From assembly GCA_036346205.1 (NCBI GenBank), contig JARFJB010001910.1:5476501-5540500 (forward strand): DNA of 64,000 nt, given 5' to 3'. This document shows, one piece after another, positions 48,800 through 60,046 of this stretch. This DNA is from Vesta saturnalis. Lineage: Eukaryota; Arthropoda; Insecta; Coleoptera; Lampyridae. Made by a program: the position numbers and the translations under genes. Each line of letters begins with the position of its first letter. Position 1 is the stretch's first letter. The notes beneath the pieces are model-generated. The model saw only the letters and a program-made list of their open reading frames with translations. It did not search any database and was not told the origin of the DNA.

Positions 48800-49290
48800 T
48801 TTTTCGTTTTGTCACAATGCGCTTTATTATATTTCATGAAAATTTTATAGCTTATTTTTGTTAAAATACATTACCTACGTTTTTGGTTAATTTTTTGCAG
48901 AGTTTTAAGTTTATTCTTAAAGGAGCCGTTTCAGTCTGATAATATTATCTATTTTTCTGATAGGTACATTCAACTAACCTTAAAGTAATCACCAATCTCT
49001 CTTCCTGTACAATAGGCCGTTTATTGAAATTTGTCCGGTTCTTTCGTAGATATGGAGACACTTCGTCCAAAATATAGTTAAAAGTGGCAATATCCATTCT
49101 CAAATATTCGAAAAATCGATCTGGATGCTCTTTGAGTTCAAAAAATAATGTATGGTACTGTCCAAACCGTTTGCATGCTTTATTAACGGGATATACAGAC
49201 TAATTTCTGTTCAATCTCCACATTGCAATAAACCCGCGAGACGCCGCATTATCGAATAAAATTTCATCCTCACTATCGTATTGTATACAC

Positions 49291-51452
49291 TGATTTGAGA
49301 TTTGGAAAGTCAAGCCATAAATCGCAACTTTTGTCTCGTTACTATGTACGTGTCTCCTGCCTCGTCACTTACCTGGTGGATATATCTCTAGCCTCGTCAT
49401 TCCACTATGATGTTACCCTTAAATATAGGGTAAATGAAGGTTTTTTCCAAAAGGTTGAAAATTCACTATCCTTGATTAACCTTGTAAAACACAAAGTAAC
49501 TGATAAAGTTATAGTCACAATAACGTTTATAAGTAACAAATTTGAAATGTCATGCTTACCACTTGTACATGTTTTCTTTAAGAAATTAATCCTATCACAT
49601 TGTATAATTCTAAGATTACATTTATACCACAGGTAACATTTCCAAATTTTAGGATATTTAAATCGGACCTTACACATTATTTCCCTCGAACAAGAAATCT
49701 GCATTCACGGCACGTCAGTATACTGCATTAAGGTTAATGAAAACATAAATGTCACCGTTGGTTCACAAAGCACATCGTCATGCGATTGATTACTCTTGGA
49801 AAGGACAAGAGCCAAATATGGAAATTCAGTAAACCTTCTAATATAGCTACGAGCTCCATCACGATAATTTGGTACTTAAACAATTAATACAATCAGGTAA
49901 TCCGAAACACTAGTTTTGTAATACTCTACTGTTCGCTTTTAATAAACTATATCGGTCACAAAATGACGCTTCTTTATGCTACATCTTTACGGTTCGAGTT
50001 CCTAACAATTAACTAAAATGATGCCACTTACGGCACTTCTCCTATAAGTTCTTAAATACGTCAATTGACAATCTCTGAACTAACAAAACCGGTGAGAATT
50101 TTTCTCTGGGCCACAGTACCTACTCATGAAAGAAGAACGGTAAGTTAATAAAATAACCAACAGGTCCACAGCTAAATAAACAAATTTTATGAGTGGAATC
50201 ATCGCTCAATTTGAGGGATAATAAAAATGCAACTCCACATATTTATAGAAACTCCATTAACAAAGTTTTAATAAATAGAAAAAACAAATTTCAGTGTCAT
50301 CTCAAGAAAAAAACAGGTACATCGTATACCTACACCTCTCAAAATCACATGCACATAACAAATGAAAACAGTCTTGAGAATTGTCGTGAAAATGTTTAAA
50401 ACACAAAGAACCGTTGAAAACCCCGATATCGATTTTCTTTACCCGTAAGAAAGTGAAAATTAGTAACAAAAATTATATGAAGATAATTTTATTTGCAACA
50501 AAAGTTGGCCCAGCTTAATTTTTTTACTATTTTTTATATATACTATAGTATGTATTTACATGTTATAGTGTTAAAAAAAGATTTCGTAAGAAAATGTCAT
50601 TGTTCATTTTGTGTTCCAACAGAAAAACCAACAAGAAATCATCTTATATTACAGATAAATTATGTATTAACAATATTAATATTTCACGTATATAATAATC
50701 ATTGTAAGTAATAAAAAATTATATAATTTCTGTGTATAAATATTTGTGGATCGTACAATACTTCATCTATCGTAGAACAAAAAGACCTCTGCTTTTTAAA
50801 AAGCAGCATTGTTTACACATATAACAAAGCAGTAGTCTCACAAGAAATTAAGTGTTCCTAATAATATATATACCTCTACAACTGTAGCTACCTTTAAGTG
50901 CAATATTACTTTAGACTAAGTTATTTGACTATAAATACAAAGAGAAAGAATAAATAACAAAATGTATAATTTATGTATCCCTGAAATATAAAATCAATAA
51001 ATAAAATTGATTTAAAAATTATTTTAATAGCATCTAATTAAAAATTGGTATCAATTGCTACCATCATTTAATATTTCTTAACATGTGTGTGAAAAGATAT
51101 AGATCAATTTGTTGAATTATTAAACATTTGAAAATACAATAATGGACCCAATCCATTTTAACAAATATATCGCTAACGATTTATTCACAATGAGTGTAAT
51201 TTAATTAGTTTTTTTTTTAAATAATTGTGCTGCCATTGAATCAAAATCAATTTATGTAAATTTTAAAGATAAATATTTGATATAATATGTACATCCAAGT
51301 AACACACAGCATTTCACACCTTCTGGGTTAGGGCATTTAAATATTTGTCACATTCTAAGTATTAATATATGAAGTTTGTTTTATATCTTAACTTCTTGTG
51401 TAACACTTTATATCTAGCTATTTAAGCAAAATTACTCTTTTCAAATGAATAT
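49291..51452. other. interval between Harbinger and syntaxin
   Basis: Open frames at 49295-49636, 49405-49704, 50193-50399 and 50493-50711 have no recognised domain. The part nearest 51452 is probably the syntaxin 3' UTR. No repeat ends were recognised. Confidence 0.4.
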
Positions 51453-52606
51453 CTACTTTGTTGTATAAACAATTATAAGGATAATCACAGTTAAAGCAAC
51501 AGCAGCAATAATTGCCAAGATACATTTCTTTTTCGTTACTTTATTTTTATAAATATGTGCTTGGCGAAGTTGTTGGGCACCTTCAGTTACATAATTTTCA
51601 GTTCTTTCTACACTTGCTTCAATACTATCTACTAATTCACCTTGTTCATGCACCATCGCTCCAAGTTCTTTAAAGATTTGATTAACATCATTAATATCTC
51701 TCTAAAAAACCAATATTATATGCAAAATAAATGCATTAACAAGATATTACTTCTAATTTATTAATAGCTTGTTCTTGTTCTCGGAGTGTTTGTAAATCTT
51801 CTTCATCTTGTAATTGCATCTGCCTTCCAGCACTACTATCTTGTAATTCTATTAATTGTTGGTCTCTTCGAAGGCCTCCTAATGAATAAATACTATTATT
51901 ATTCATAGTAAAATTTACCTTTGCTTTACGTTACAGAATTATAAGTTGTAAAAAATGTATACCTAATTCCGAGTTAGACATCATAAATACCAAATGCAAA
52001 ATAAGATGTGATCATTATTTTTGATTTTATGCGCACTTAAAGATTTATCTTATCTCGACTTATTTATCAAATAAATACCTGCAAATGGATCTCCATAAGC
52101 TTGAACCTTTGCTTTATTAACAATATCCTTTTCTTTTTGTGCTGCACTTCTTTGAGCAGCTTGGAACACATTAAGTGTTGAAGTAAATTCATCATGTAAT
52201 CTTTCCCTTTGTAATTTTCTTTGACGTTGTTCCGATACTGTTAAAGCAGATTGAGCATTACTAAGGTCTTTAATATATCCATTAGTATCTTTTACTAACT
52301 GTTGAGTGTAATGCTGTATTGAGTGTCTACAAAATATCACAATTAACAATTAATTAAGGTGTATGTGTTACTTAATTTACAATTGTTTCCGTAATTCACG
52401 TGAATCTTGTTGTGACCCAATTTGGGTTATCATCCTTTGCATGGAGGAAACTGAAATTGATATTTTAAAAAAGCTATTTTCTTAACAAAGTAGATATTAC
52501 CATTATGAGATATTTTTTGAATACTAGATTCAATAGTTTGTGTAAGTTTTTGGTAATCCTGCTCTCTATTTTGTCCACCATTGTGGTAGGAAGAAAAACT
52601 CTCCAT
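51453..52606 (-). CDS. syntaxin-7/12-like endosomal Qa-SNARE
   Basis: A t-SNARE for endosome and lysosome membrane fusion. Five exons join in frame: 52606-52501, 52450-52381, 52326-52079, 51878-51751 and 51701-51453, giving 266 aa. Introns are 50, 54, 200 and 49 nt. The N-terminus MESFSSYHNGGQNREQDYQK begins an Habc bundle (about residues 15-125; LTQTIESSIQKIS, RELRKQLHSIQHYTQQLVKD). The SNARE helix covers about residues 170-235 (LQTLREQEQAINKLERDIND, then VNQIFKELGAMVHEQGELVD) with the zero-layer Gln at 204. A tail anchor (about 244-263, ILAIIAAVALTVIILIIVY) ends three residues before the stop. Length and layout match syntaxin 7/12 (Avalanche in flies). No frame break is present. Confidence 0.93.
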
Positions 52607-53059
52607 ACCTTATAAATAAAAAACATGTATTCTAATTATATTTTTCAAAAGGAATTCGCCTGTGGTTAAAGAGGTGAATCATACTATTTAATTAAATTAA
52701 TTTTTAAAATAAGACATTTTTACCTCTAATATTTTAAACGTAGTACGTCACAAAATAGCCTATATAATCAAAACGATAGATAATTAAAACAAATTGTTTA
52801 TTATTAAAATTATTAATGTTTTAACTGAATTATTTCCGTGACATTTGACAACAATCAATCTGTTTTTTTTTTTATTAACAGTCAATTCACACATTGGAAT
52901 TGGGAAGATCCATAATTTATACTTAACTATAGACCATATGAATATTACTTATACTCTTTAGTTTACATACTAGTAACATGCAAAATGTTTGTTCTGTATT
53001 ATAACAGTTTTATAACTGCGGTCTCAAATTGTTGAGTTGATCGGCTTATTTCCACAGTT
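52607..53059. promoter_or_regulatory. 5' flank of the syntaxin gene
   Basis: Directly upstream of the syntaxin start and presumably includes 5' UTR and promoter. It is AT-rich without a clear TATA box. It passes into a SINE at about 53060-53245. Confidence 0.35.
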
Positions 53060-53245
53060 TTTGCTTTTGTAGCGCGACGTTTTGGAAGCGGAATCTGCTT
53101 CCCTTATCAGTTTTGATAAGGACTGATTTCGCACTGTAGGCGAACTCATTTACTATGACTTTTTCTCAAGCACTTTACTCTCAGATTCGAACTAAGTACC
53201 TTTCACATACTAGTCTGATACCTTAACCCCTAAGCCACTGAGTAA
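53060..53245 (-). mobile_element. tRNA-derived SINE, second family, copy 1
   Basis: The reverse complement starts CAGTGGCTTAGGGGTTAAGG (A-box-like GTGGCTTAGGGG) and has TAGTTCGAATCTGAG as B box, then GTGCTTGAGAAAAAGTCATA. The 56288-56430 sequence shares GACTAGTA(A/T)GTGAAA, GTTCGAATCTGA, AGTGCTTGA and ATCATAGTA in the same order. Confidence 0.7.
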
Positions 53246-53280
53246 TTCAATAGTAATTTTTTAGATTATAAATATGTATA

Positions 53281-55330
53281 TTTTGTTATTATAAGAGATA
53301 CAAAGTTGGTTAAATTGGCAAAGATAGGCACAATTACATGAAGATTTAGAACCCGGCAAGAAAATTAACCATTGTTGCCGAGTTTCCGATTTATTTGAGA
53401 AAAACTGAAAATCGTTAACATTTTCAATCAACGTTGGCTCGTTAGTTATTAAAAATACAGTAAAATCTGAAAGAGGTTTTTAATAGATAATTTTAAGATT
53501 AGTTAAATGCACTACTCAAAAAAAAATTTAATCACTGCTTTTTGAGTTACAACCCTAACTTACCTTTTTTTAAATAGCAACCATAAGAGAAAGTTATCTT
53601 ATTAAATTCCTAATTCTTTTCTGATTTCAACGATATAACGTTTTGTATATCTAATTTTAATAATAATCCGTAAAACTTCAAAAATTACAAAACATAGGTA
53701 AGGCTATGATAAAACAACTGAAAATCGTCCAGTAAAAACAATAGTCTAACGCATTGTCAAATATCATTAAGTTTAATTATGCATTTATCAATCTGTATAA
53801 GTTCGTATTGCTTTGATAATTACTGTAGAAGTACGTTTGGGAGAATTTCTAAAACGTATTCCACTGAAGAAAGAAACGACATGTTGTTTTGTTACTATTC
53901 ATGCGAACGCAATTCAGACAGAGCTTCCGAGTTATACTTTCAAACTCATATGGAACGGCGTCAACCGAATAAGCGTATTTTTGGTAAAATGGAAGAAAAT
54001 TTTAAAATGTATGGATCCTTTACCAAACCAAAGGATGCGCCAACAAATTTTAACGTTGAAACTGAAATAGGTGTGGAGTGTGGTATTTTCTAAAGTAGAA
54101 TCAGGATTAATTTTAAAGAAATATGGACGAAAACCATATCGCCACAACGTAGGAAATACCTAATATCCAACTTATTTACAGAGAAGGTTAGAATATGCTA
54201 ATTGGTTTATTCGAAATTTTGCGATAGATCAAAATTTTTCGTATAAAATTCTTTTCACCGATGGAATTTTTAGTAGAAAAAACCACGTGTTTTGGTCTGC
54301 AGAAAATCCACATCTCACAGTAGAAAGGCGGGATCAACAAGTGTTTCCTGTAAATGTTTGGTATGGAATTCTTGGTATAAAGATCTTGGGACCTTATTTC
54401 TACAACGAAAATTTGAACGCAGAAGTCTACGAAAAATTTTTAATTACCAATTTGGAAGAAATGCTGGATAATGTACCTTTGAATACAATTCGCAATCTGT
54501 AATATTTTTAGCAAGATGGAACTCCAGCACATAACTCGATTAGAATTATGAATTACTTGAATGAAATATTTCGAAATGCAATTGCATCACCTGGTACAAT
54601 TTTTTTGGCCCCCGAGATCACCGGATCTTACTCCGTTAGATTTCTTTTTGTGGGGAACAATAAAAGACAAGATGTACAAAGAAAAACCAACTGATATAAA
54701 TAATTTAAAAGAAAAGATTTCTATTGTTATTAATTCTGTAAGAAAAGCCACGTTACGAAAGGTTCCAAACAACGTTATTAAACGTTGTCAATTTTACAAG
54801 GTAACGGCGGTCACTTAGAAACTTTGTTTTGGTCTTGAATTGTATTAAAAATAAACATCAATAATTGTAGAATTACTTTAAAATTAGAATTTTTTCCGTC
54901 GTTCTTGTATTATTTTTAACGACTTTCAACTGTTTTATCGTAGCCATAACCATGTATTTAATTAAATGATTTTTTTAAATTTTGAAGTTTTACGGATTAT
55001 TATTAAAATTAGATATACAAAACTTTATATCGTTGAAATCAGAAAAAAATAAGGAATTTAATAACTCAAAAAGTAGTGACAAAAAAAATTTTTGAGTAGT
55101 GAATCTAATTAATCTTAAAATTATCTATTAAAAACCTCTTTAAAATTTTACTGTATTTTTAATAATTAAGGTGACAAACGTTGATTGAAAATTTTAACGA
55201 TTTTCAGTTTTTCTCAAATAAATCGGAAGCTTGGCAACATCGGTCAATTTTCTTGCCGGGTTCTAAATTTTCATGTAATTCTGCCCAACTTTGCTAATTT
55301 AAACAACTTTGTATCTCTTATAATAACAAA
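53281..55330 (+). mobile_element. DDE_3-type transposon with inverted repeats of 355-410 bp
   Basis: The left arm (about 53281-53690) and right arm (about 54975-55330) are reverse complements over their whole length. Examples are TTATTATAAGAGATACAAAG (53287/55325), TTTAGAACCCGGCAAGAAAA (53346/inverse 55245), GGTTTTTAATAGATAATTTT (53475/inverse 55125), CACTACTCAAAAA (53511/inverse 55087), and TAATAATAATCCGTAAAACTTC against its inverse near 54990. The left arm holds about 55 extra bases at 53562-53612. A transposase remnant lies between. Confidence 0.8.
53845..54818 (+). pseudogene. DUF4817 + DDE_3 transposase, disrupted
   Basis: The N-terminal part KTYSTEERNDMLFCYYSCER and RASELYFQTHMERRQPNKRI is the DUF4817 helix-turn-helix. 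After a break come ANWFIRNFAIDQNFSYKILF with TDG where the first catalytic Asp is expected (about 54255), VFWSAENPHLTVERRDQQVF, VWYGILGIKILGPYFYNENL and YFQQDGTPAHNSI-like sequence (about 54507-54545). FWPPRSPDLTPLDFFLWGTI (54600-54660) carries the last acidic residue region. Frame breaks at 54093, about 54160, 54500 and 54600 make it inactive. The order is that of insect mariner-like elements with a DUF4817 head. Confidence 0.82.
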
Positions 55331-55371
55331 GTTACCGATACAACGTAGTTAGATTTTTGCCACCGTGTATG

Positions 55372-55374
<3 letters not shown>

Positions 55375-55436
<62 letters not shown>

Positions 55437-55450
55437 TGTGTGTACGTGTG
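55375..55450. repeat. (TA)n and GT microsatellite
   Basis: TATA repeats at 55375-55432, followed by GTGTGTGTACGTGTGGG, lie between two mobile elements. Confidence 0.95.
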
Positions 55451-55544
55451 GGTATGTGGCTTAGATCTTTGCGCATTATTGAGATCTATATGGTGTAAGG
55501 GGCTTCTTTGAGTTTTCGGCGAGTTGTATTCTTGTTCTGTGCCA

Positions 55545-56165
55545 CTATCTGTGTGTTATCCTATTAGATTCAGTGGTTTTCGTTCCAGATATGTTCGGCG
55601 TTTCTTGATCTTTCTGTTTCGCCTTTGCGGATATTCTTGTGTTCCTGAGTTCTATACATGATGTGCAGAATTCGCATGGTAGGTTGTATACAAAATTCTT
55701 GTAGTTCTGGTCTTCACTGTGCGGTTTGGTTTTGGTTAGTATTTCCCTGAGCGTTCTTCCGGATTTGAAAGTATCTTGTATTTGCTGCCAATCGCTTGTA
55801 TTTAGTCCGAGGTGCCTGGTATACATGGTATTACCGCTATGTGTTTAGGTTTTTCTTTTTCGATTACCCTTTTTCTGTTTAGGTTGGGTATTAGATCGGG
55901 GTAGTCATTTTCTTAAGCGATATTTTCTTTTTCTTTTTTTATGTCTTGTTTTGAGTATATCGTTTCAGCTCTACCATACAAGCATTTTTCCACGCCTAAC
56001 TTTACACATTTGTGGTGATTTGAGTTGTAGTGTGGTTACCTCCCCGCGTGGGTGGGTTTCCTATATACATTTGTCGTGAAAGTGTTATCATTCCAGGAAT
56101 GGCAGTTTCTGTTCCGACTCCAATTCCATTGTGAATTTTATTGAGGGTGGGCGGTTATTTAAATG
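55545..56165 (-). pseudogene. Penelope-like element 3, end of RT to start of GIY-YIG
   Basis: From right to left on the minus strand: MELESEQKLPFLE (about 56100-56140, the FTMExExxxxLPFLD block after the RT), ETHPRGEVTT with TTLQLKSPQMCKV (the KPTHxGRYLHYxSxHP region, about 56000-56060), and an open frame 55826-55545. That frame holds FKSGRTLREILTKTKP and KNFVYNLPCEFCTSC where the GIY-YIG domain begins (VYxIPC). The YIG motif itself is altered and several stops are present. It is separate from the copies at 1-1305 and 15955. Confidence 0.75.
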
Positions 56166-56287
56166 ATCTAGGAATTATGCTTGCTTATGCTTATGCTTAT
56201 GCTTGCCGTGTTGACAAACTACAATGGTATAATCCACGTATCTAGGCCACATTGTTGGTTTTTCCGTGAATTTAGACTTCTAAAAGT

Positions 56288-56430
56288 GTGTATTGGATTA
56301 CTGAAGGGCACAGCGGTAAAGGTTTTGGACTAGTAAGTGAAACGTACTGCGTTCGAATCTGAACGTAGACGAGTGCTTGACAAAAAATCATAGTACATAA
56401 ATGAATTTGACCCGTCCTCTTGGAATTGTT
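56288..56430 (+). mobile_element. tRNA-derived SINE, second family, copy 2
   Basis: A-box-like CACAGCGGTAAAGG and B box CGTTCGAATCTGAA (about 56348) are followed by GAGTGCTTGACAAAAAATCA. It pairs with the copy at 53060-53245 in opposite orientation. Confidence 0.65.
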
Positions 56431-56559
56431 AATACTGCTTGATAAACTTGCATTTCGAATTTTTTCGTTCAACTCTGTTTCGTGGTTTATTAACGTAAAC
56501 TAATGATTTGACATAATTACAAAGAAAAAATCGCACTCGTTCAAAGTCCACACGCAACT

Positions 56560-56850
56560 GTCACTTGTTGCGGATGCATTTTGATTTTGATTTTCTGATG
56601 CTCAAATATGCCAATTTTCCTTATTGACGAACCCAATTAAATGGAAATATGCCTCGTCGCGGAAAATGATTTCCTCGCAAATTCGTCGCCCTTCTCAGAA
56701 CCCAGCTAACAAAATCTTTTTCTTCAGATGATCGGGCAGTTTTAGTTCCTGGGTTAATTGAATTGTGGAGGGGTGGTAATTACGATCGTACATAAGAATT
56801 CGCCGCGATGAAAAATACCTTATTCCTAATTGTTGAGAACCACATCAAAT
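56560..56850 (-). pseudogene. DDE_3-type transposase fragment
   Basis: Minus-strand reading gives LTQELKLPDHLKKKDFVSWV (about 56700-56760), EEIIFRDEAYFHLIGFVNKE (about 56620-56685) with the first catalytic Asp in RDEAYFHL, then a TGA where the family has Trp. QQVTVACGL follows near 56555-56580 in another frame. This is the central block of insect DUF4817/DDE_3 transposases. No ends were found and the neighbouring GC-rich module has replaced one side. Confidence 0.7.
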
Positions 56851-56879
56851 CGATTTCTGAGGGCCACGTGGAACCGGGC

Positions 56880-57720
56880 TAGCTTCCCCCCGCCACTTTT
56901 AATTGGATGATGTCACAGCTAAAAGGCGTGGCCACCCAATTTCCTATACGGGACCACGCTCACTTTCAGCTGATTGGTCCTGCGCGCGCATACAGTCTCA
57001 GACTGAGGGCTGTGATTGAAGGGATTAAGGGTAGGCCACGCCCTCTCCTTTCTGATTGTTACCTCCTGGCTCTGGTCTCAAGTTGGAGGTTTAAGGCGCT
57101 GTACTCTGATTGGTTGACTTTGTTTGTTTGTCGCGTCATCTAGTGGTGAATGACTAACTTGAAAAAAAAATCCAAACCGCCCGCTTGTATAAAATTATCG
57201 ATAATACAACTTAAGCATTTTCAATCGTATTAATTAATTTTTAATGCATTTTGGCTTGGTATTAAAATACTAAAAAAGAAAAGTTATGTAAAATTAAATT
57301 ATCTTTAAAAAATGTGTGTTCACATTTTCTTATAAAATTAATTGTTATTCAGGTAATGAAAAAAATTCTAACAAACTTAAAATTCCAACTTAGGAATATT
57401 GCCGCCAAATTGCGCATGGTTTAAAAAAAATTGCATAGAACATAATTAATTGATATGTTTAAGATCTATATGTAGGTATTTTTATATCTTTGATATATTT
57501 AGCTGTTTCAGAAAAAAATGATAAAAACAAAAAACTGCTCCAAATAAACCCTCCTCTCCATCCAGGAGAAAATAAATGAAACTTAGATGCCAAATTTCAA
57601 GTAGATACGTATTATAGTTCTGGAGTTATCATACAAATAGACACACGTACACACACACACAAACGTACGCACGTCGGCCCGCACGCACCCCGACACACAC
57701 ATACACACACTTTTTTCATT
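56880..57720 (-). repeat. GC-rich module + module A, inverted, ending in CA repeat
   Basis: GCCACGTGGAACC (56861), GCTGATTGGTCCTGCGCGCG (56970) and CTGATTGGTTGAC (57106) are the inverse of the CCAAT/E-box block at 22840-23160. From 57160 the DNA is inverted module A (AAAGTTATGTAAAATTAAAT, 57281; TTAATTGTTATTCAGGTAAT, 57339), ending in TCTGGAGTTATCAT (57619) and CACACGTACACACACACACA (57643). Confidence 0.7.
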
Positions 57721-57925
57721 TGCCCCGGAGCTGATTTGATTTTTCGAGAAATTCAGCCGCACAAAGGGGTTTATTACGGGCAGTTTTTGGTTTTATCAAA
57801 CATTTCTGAAACAGCTATTCAAAGATATAAAAATACCAACATATAGACCTTGAAGATATCGATTAACTATATTCTATAAAATTTTTTGATGCGACGCGTA
57901 ATTTATCGGCAACAAATTCCTTGTG
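57721..57925 (+). repeat. module A copy, 5' part, interrupted
   Basis: TTTCTGAAACAGCTATTCAA (57804) and GACGCGTAATTTATCGGCAA (57893) match module A, then similarity stops at TTCCTT. It resumes at 59465 with TAGATATATTTTTTAAAGAA and AATTTAATTTTACATAACTT, ending near 59640. It lies head to head with the inverted copy at 57160-57720 across a CA repeat. Confidence 0.7.
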
Positions 57926-59464
57926 TAGTGCAACTGGCGTAAACATGGACCTATTCCCTTCACTTGTTTACACTCGCCTCAAAAAATAAATTTTAGGGTT
58001 CTTTTACTATTTTTAATAATTCCAAATCTATTAATATAAATTCATATTGTTTTCGTAAGAACTCAAAATGTTTACCTTTCGATTTATTCTGAATAGTTTC
58101 AACGCGCAAAAATAACATCCAGTAATTTAATTTTAAATAGCTTGCCATATAGTTTCAGTTAGCCTACATGAAACTTATATTTGCTTAACAAATTCCTCTC
58201 TTATCTTGTTGCGACGGCTAGCTTATGTATTTGAAGAAATGATGATTGTTTACCAAATTGATTCTCTTAAATGTATATGGAAATTGTAATTTTACTTGAA
58301 ATTGCTTCCTTTAGTATTAGAGCTTTTGATAGTCGTAATGGTTAATAATAAAAATAAATCAAGCGGGATGCTTATTTAATTTAACTAAACTCAAAAATGC
58401 ACAAATGCTTTGTTTACAATGATACATAAACAAACAATCCTAGGCTAACCCATGGGTATTATTATGATATTTCGTATTTCTTATTATCTAACATGTCCAC
58501 ATAATTTCTTTATCAGCAATGGATGAAATTTGATCCATTCAGTGCGGATAGTTAAACCACAATTTAAGTAAAAATAAAACACATAAACGTTTCCTTTATA
58601 ACGTAAATTTATCAGTCTTACTTGTTATTTACGATAGCCGAAGATTGGATGACTTCGTGGCTATGTTGTTGGTTCGGGAGCCGTACTTTTTTGTTCCCCA
58701 AATACCTTCTTTACAAGTTTGGCGCTGACCATGTACAATTCCAACTCCCACAACCTATCGATTCGATTAATATTTTCTGGATATTTTACAGGTTTTAATT
58801 ATCACTTCAATGAGTCAAGTTTCACTACAAACCGCCTACAAATACAAACGGCAATGCTGAATCGCATAAATTTACTATTAATACTTTTTGGTTATTGTTC
58901 TTTATCTACTGATTTATCACATTGGATCGATTATCGTATTTTATATTTTTCGTTCAATGTTTAAATATAATCTTGTATGACTTCCAATATGCACAAAACG
59001 CGTAATTTAATTCTTGATAGTGTCACCGTTCTTTTTATCATTTATTTAACAATATGCACACTATTTTTCACTTTAACCTATTACAAACTAATTAAATCTT
59101 ATTTTTATTCCTAAATTTAGAAGGCAGCGTGGCAATATACTGCCGTCACTTGTGCCTCTCTTTACCAAGTTCTATCAACCACTCTCCAAAGCTCATATCC
59201 ACTAACTCAAAAAACTACAAGTAATTCAGACCACATCTTCCCCTTCCTTTACAACCTATTTATGCCTACATAGTTTGCCGCGAACTTTAAATGTTTTCTA
59301 TTTAATTATATACATAACATTGTGAAGTAAATTCGAGATTCTCGTATCAATATTAAATACACGTATATAACCAACAATTAATCATTTCTCATTCTAGAAG
59401 CTACCATTTAACTACAAAATACCATTTAACATAGCGCGAAATTTGAAAATTCTCAGACACCCTT
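57926..59464. other. about 1.5-kb insertion of unknown nature inside module A
   Basis: It replaces about 80 bp of module A. The left edge is GTGTAGTGCAACTGGCG and the right edge ...GACACCCTTTACAG; inverted, the right reads CTGTAAAGGGTGTC. An 81-residue open frame at 58719-58964 has no recognised domain. It could be a solo LTR or a non-autonomous element. No target duplication is visible. Confidence 0.4.
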
Positions 59465-60046
59465 TACAGTAGATATATTTTTTAAAGAAAATTTAATTTT
59501 ACATAACTTTTCTTTATAGTTTCTTAATATAAAGCAAACTAAGTAAAAATTAATTAAATAGAATTGAAAATGCTTAAATTGTATTATGGTTATTTTACAG
59601 AAGCGGACGCTTTTTATATAAGAGTGCAATTTGCCTTTTTTTCTGTACTGTCAAATTAACTTTTTGCAAAAATATCAAATGAACTCCAGGATGCAACTTT
59701 ACTTAGCTAATCAACTTACTTAATTAAGGTAGTTAGTTTTGAACAACATGTTTTCAGCTTAGTGAATCACAATGTAGTTATACGAACGTTATTCAAACTA
59801 CAGGAACTTTTTAAAGCACGGTTATTTCAATGTTACAATATTAGAATGATTTCACAATGTAAACCGCACAAAAAACGACCTAAAGTTACAAATAATGTTA
59901 AACAAATTTACAGAAAACAGAAATCTTTCAAGCGCTATAATGGCAAACGTCATATACGCCCAAACATCCAATGAAAAAATTTCTAAATTACGTATCTCTT
60001 ACAACTAAGTATGCATTGTGCAGTTACAGTATTCTATTATTTTTTA
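59465..60046 (+). repeat. module A 3' part and unassigned DNA
   Basis: 59465-59640 completes the interrupted module A. 59640-60044 has no recognised feature; a Lys/Gln-rich 70-residue frame at 59762-59974 is not identified. Confidence 0.45.

Larger units (their letters stand above)
46910..49290 (-). pseudogene. Harbinger (PIF) transposase, split by a 1.75-kb putative intron, internally deleted
   Basis: Exon 1 (49290-48979, minus) contains KACKRFGQYHTLFFELKEHP, DRFFEYLRMDIATFNYILDE and NFNKRPIVQEERLVITL, the N-terminal domain of HARBI1-like transposases; one stop lies near its start. A GTTAGT donor at 48978 and a TTTTTTATAG acceptor ending at 47230 keep frame and join it to RYLATGEPTNSLSFTFRMGT (47229 onward) and VIWNILQPIHLPVPTEDD. 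A later block, FFNYKNFFSIVLQAVCGEIE (about 46998-46940), is in another frame. The segment with the first catalytic Asp is missing between them. The C-terminus is lost. In Harbinger elements this enzyme needs a second Myb-like or MADF-like protein for DNA binding. Confidence 0.75.
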
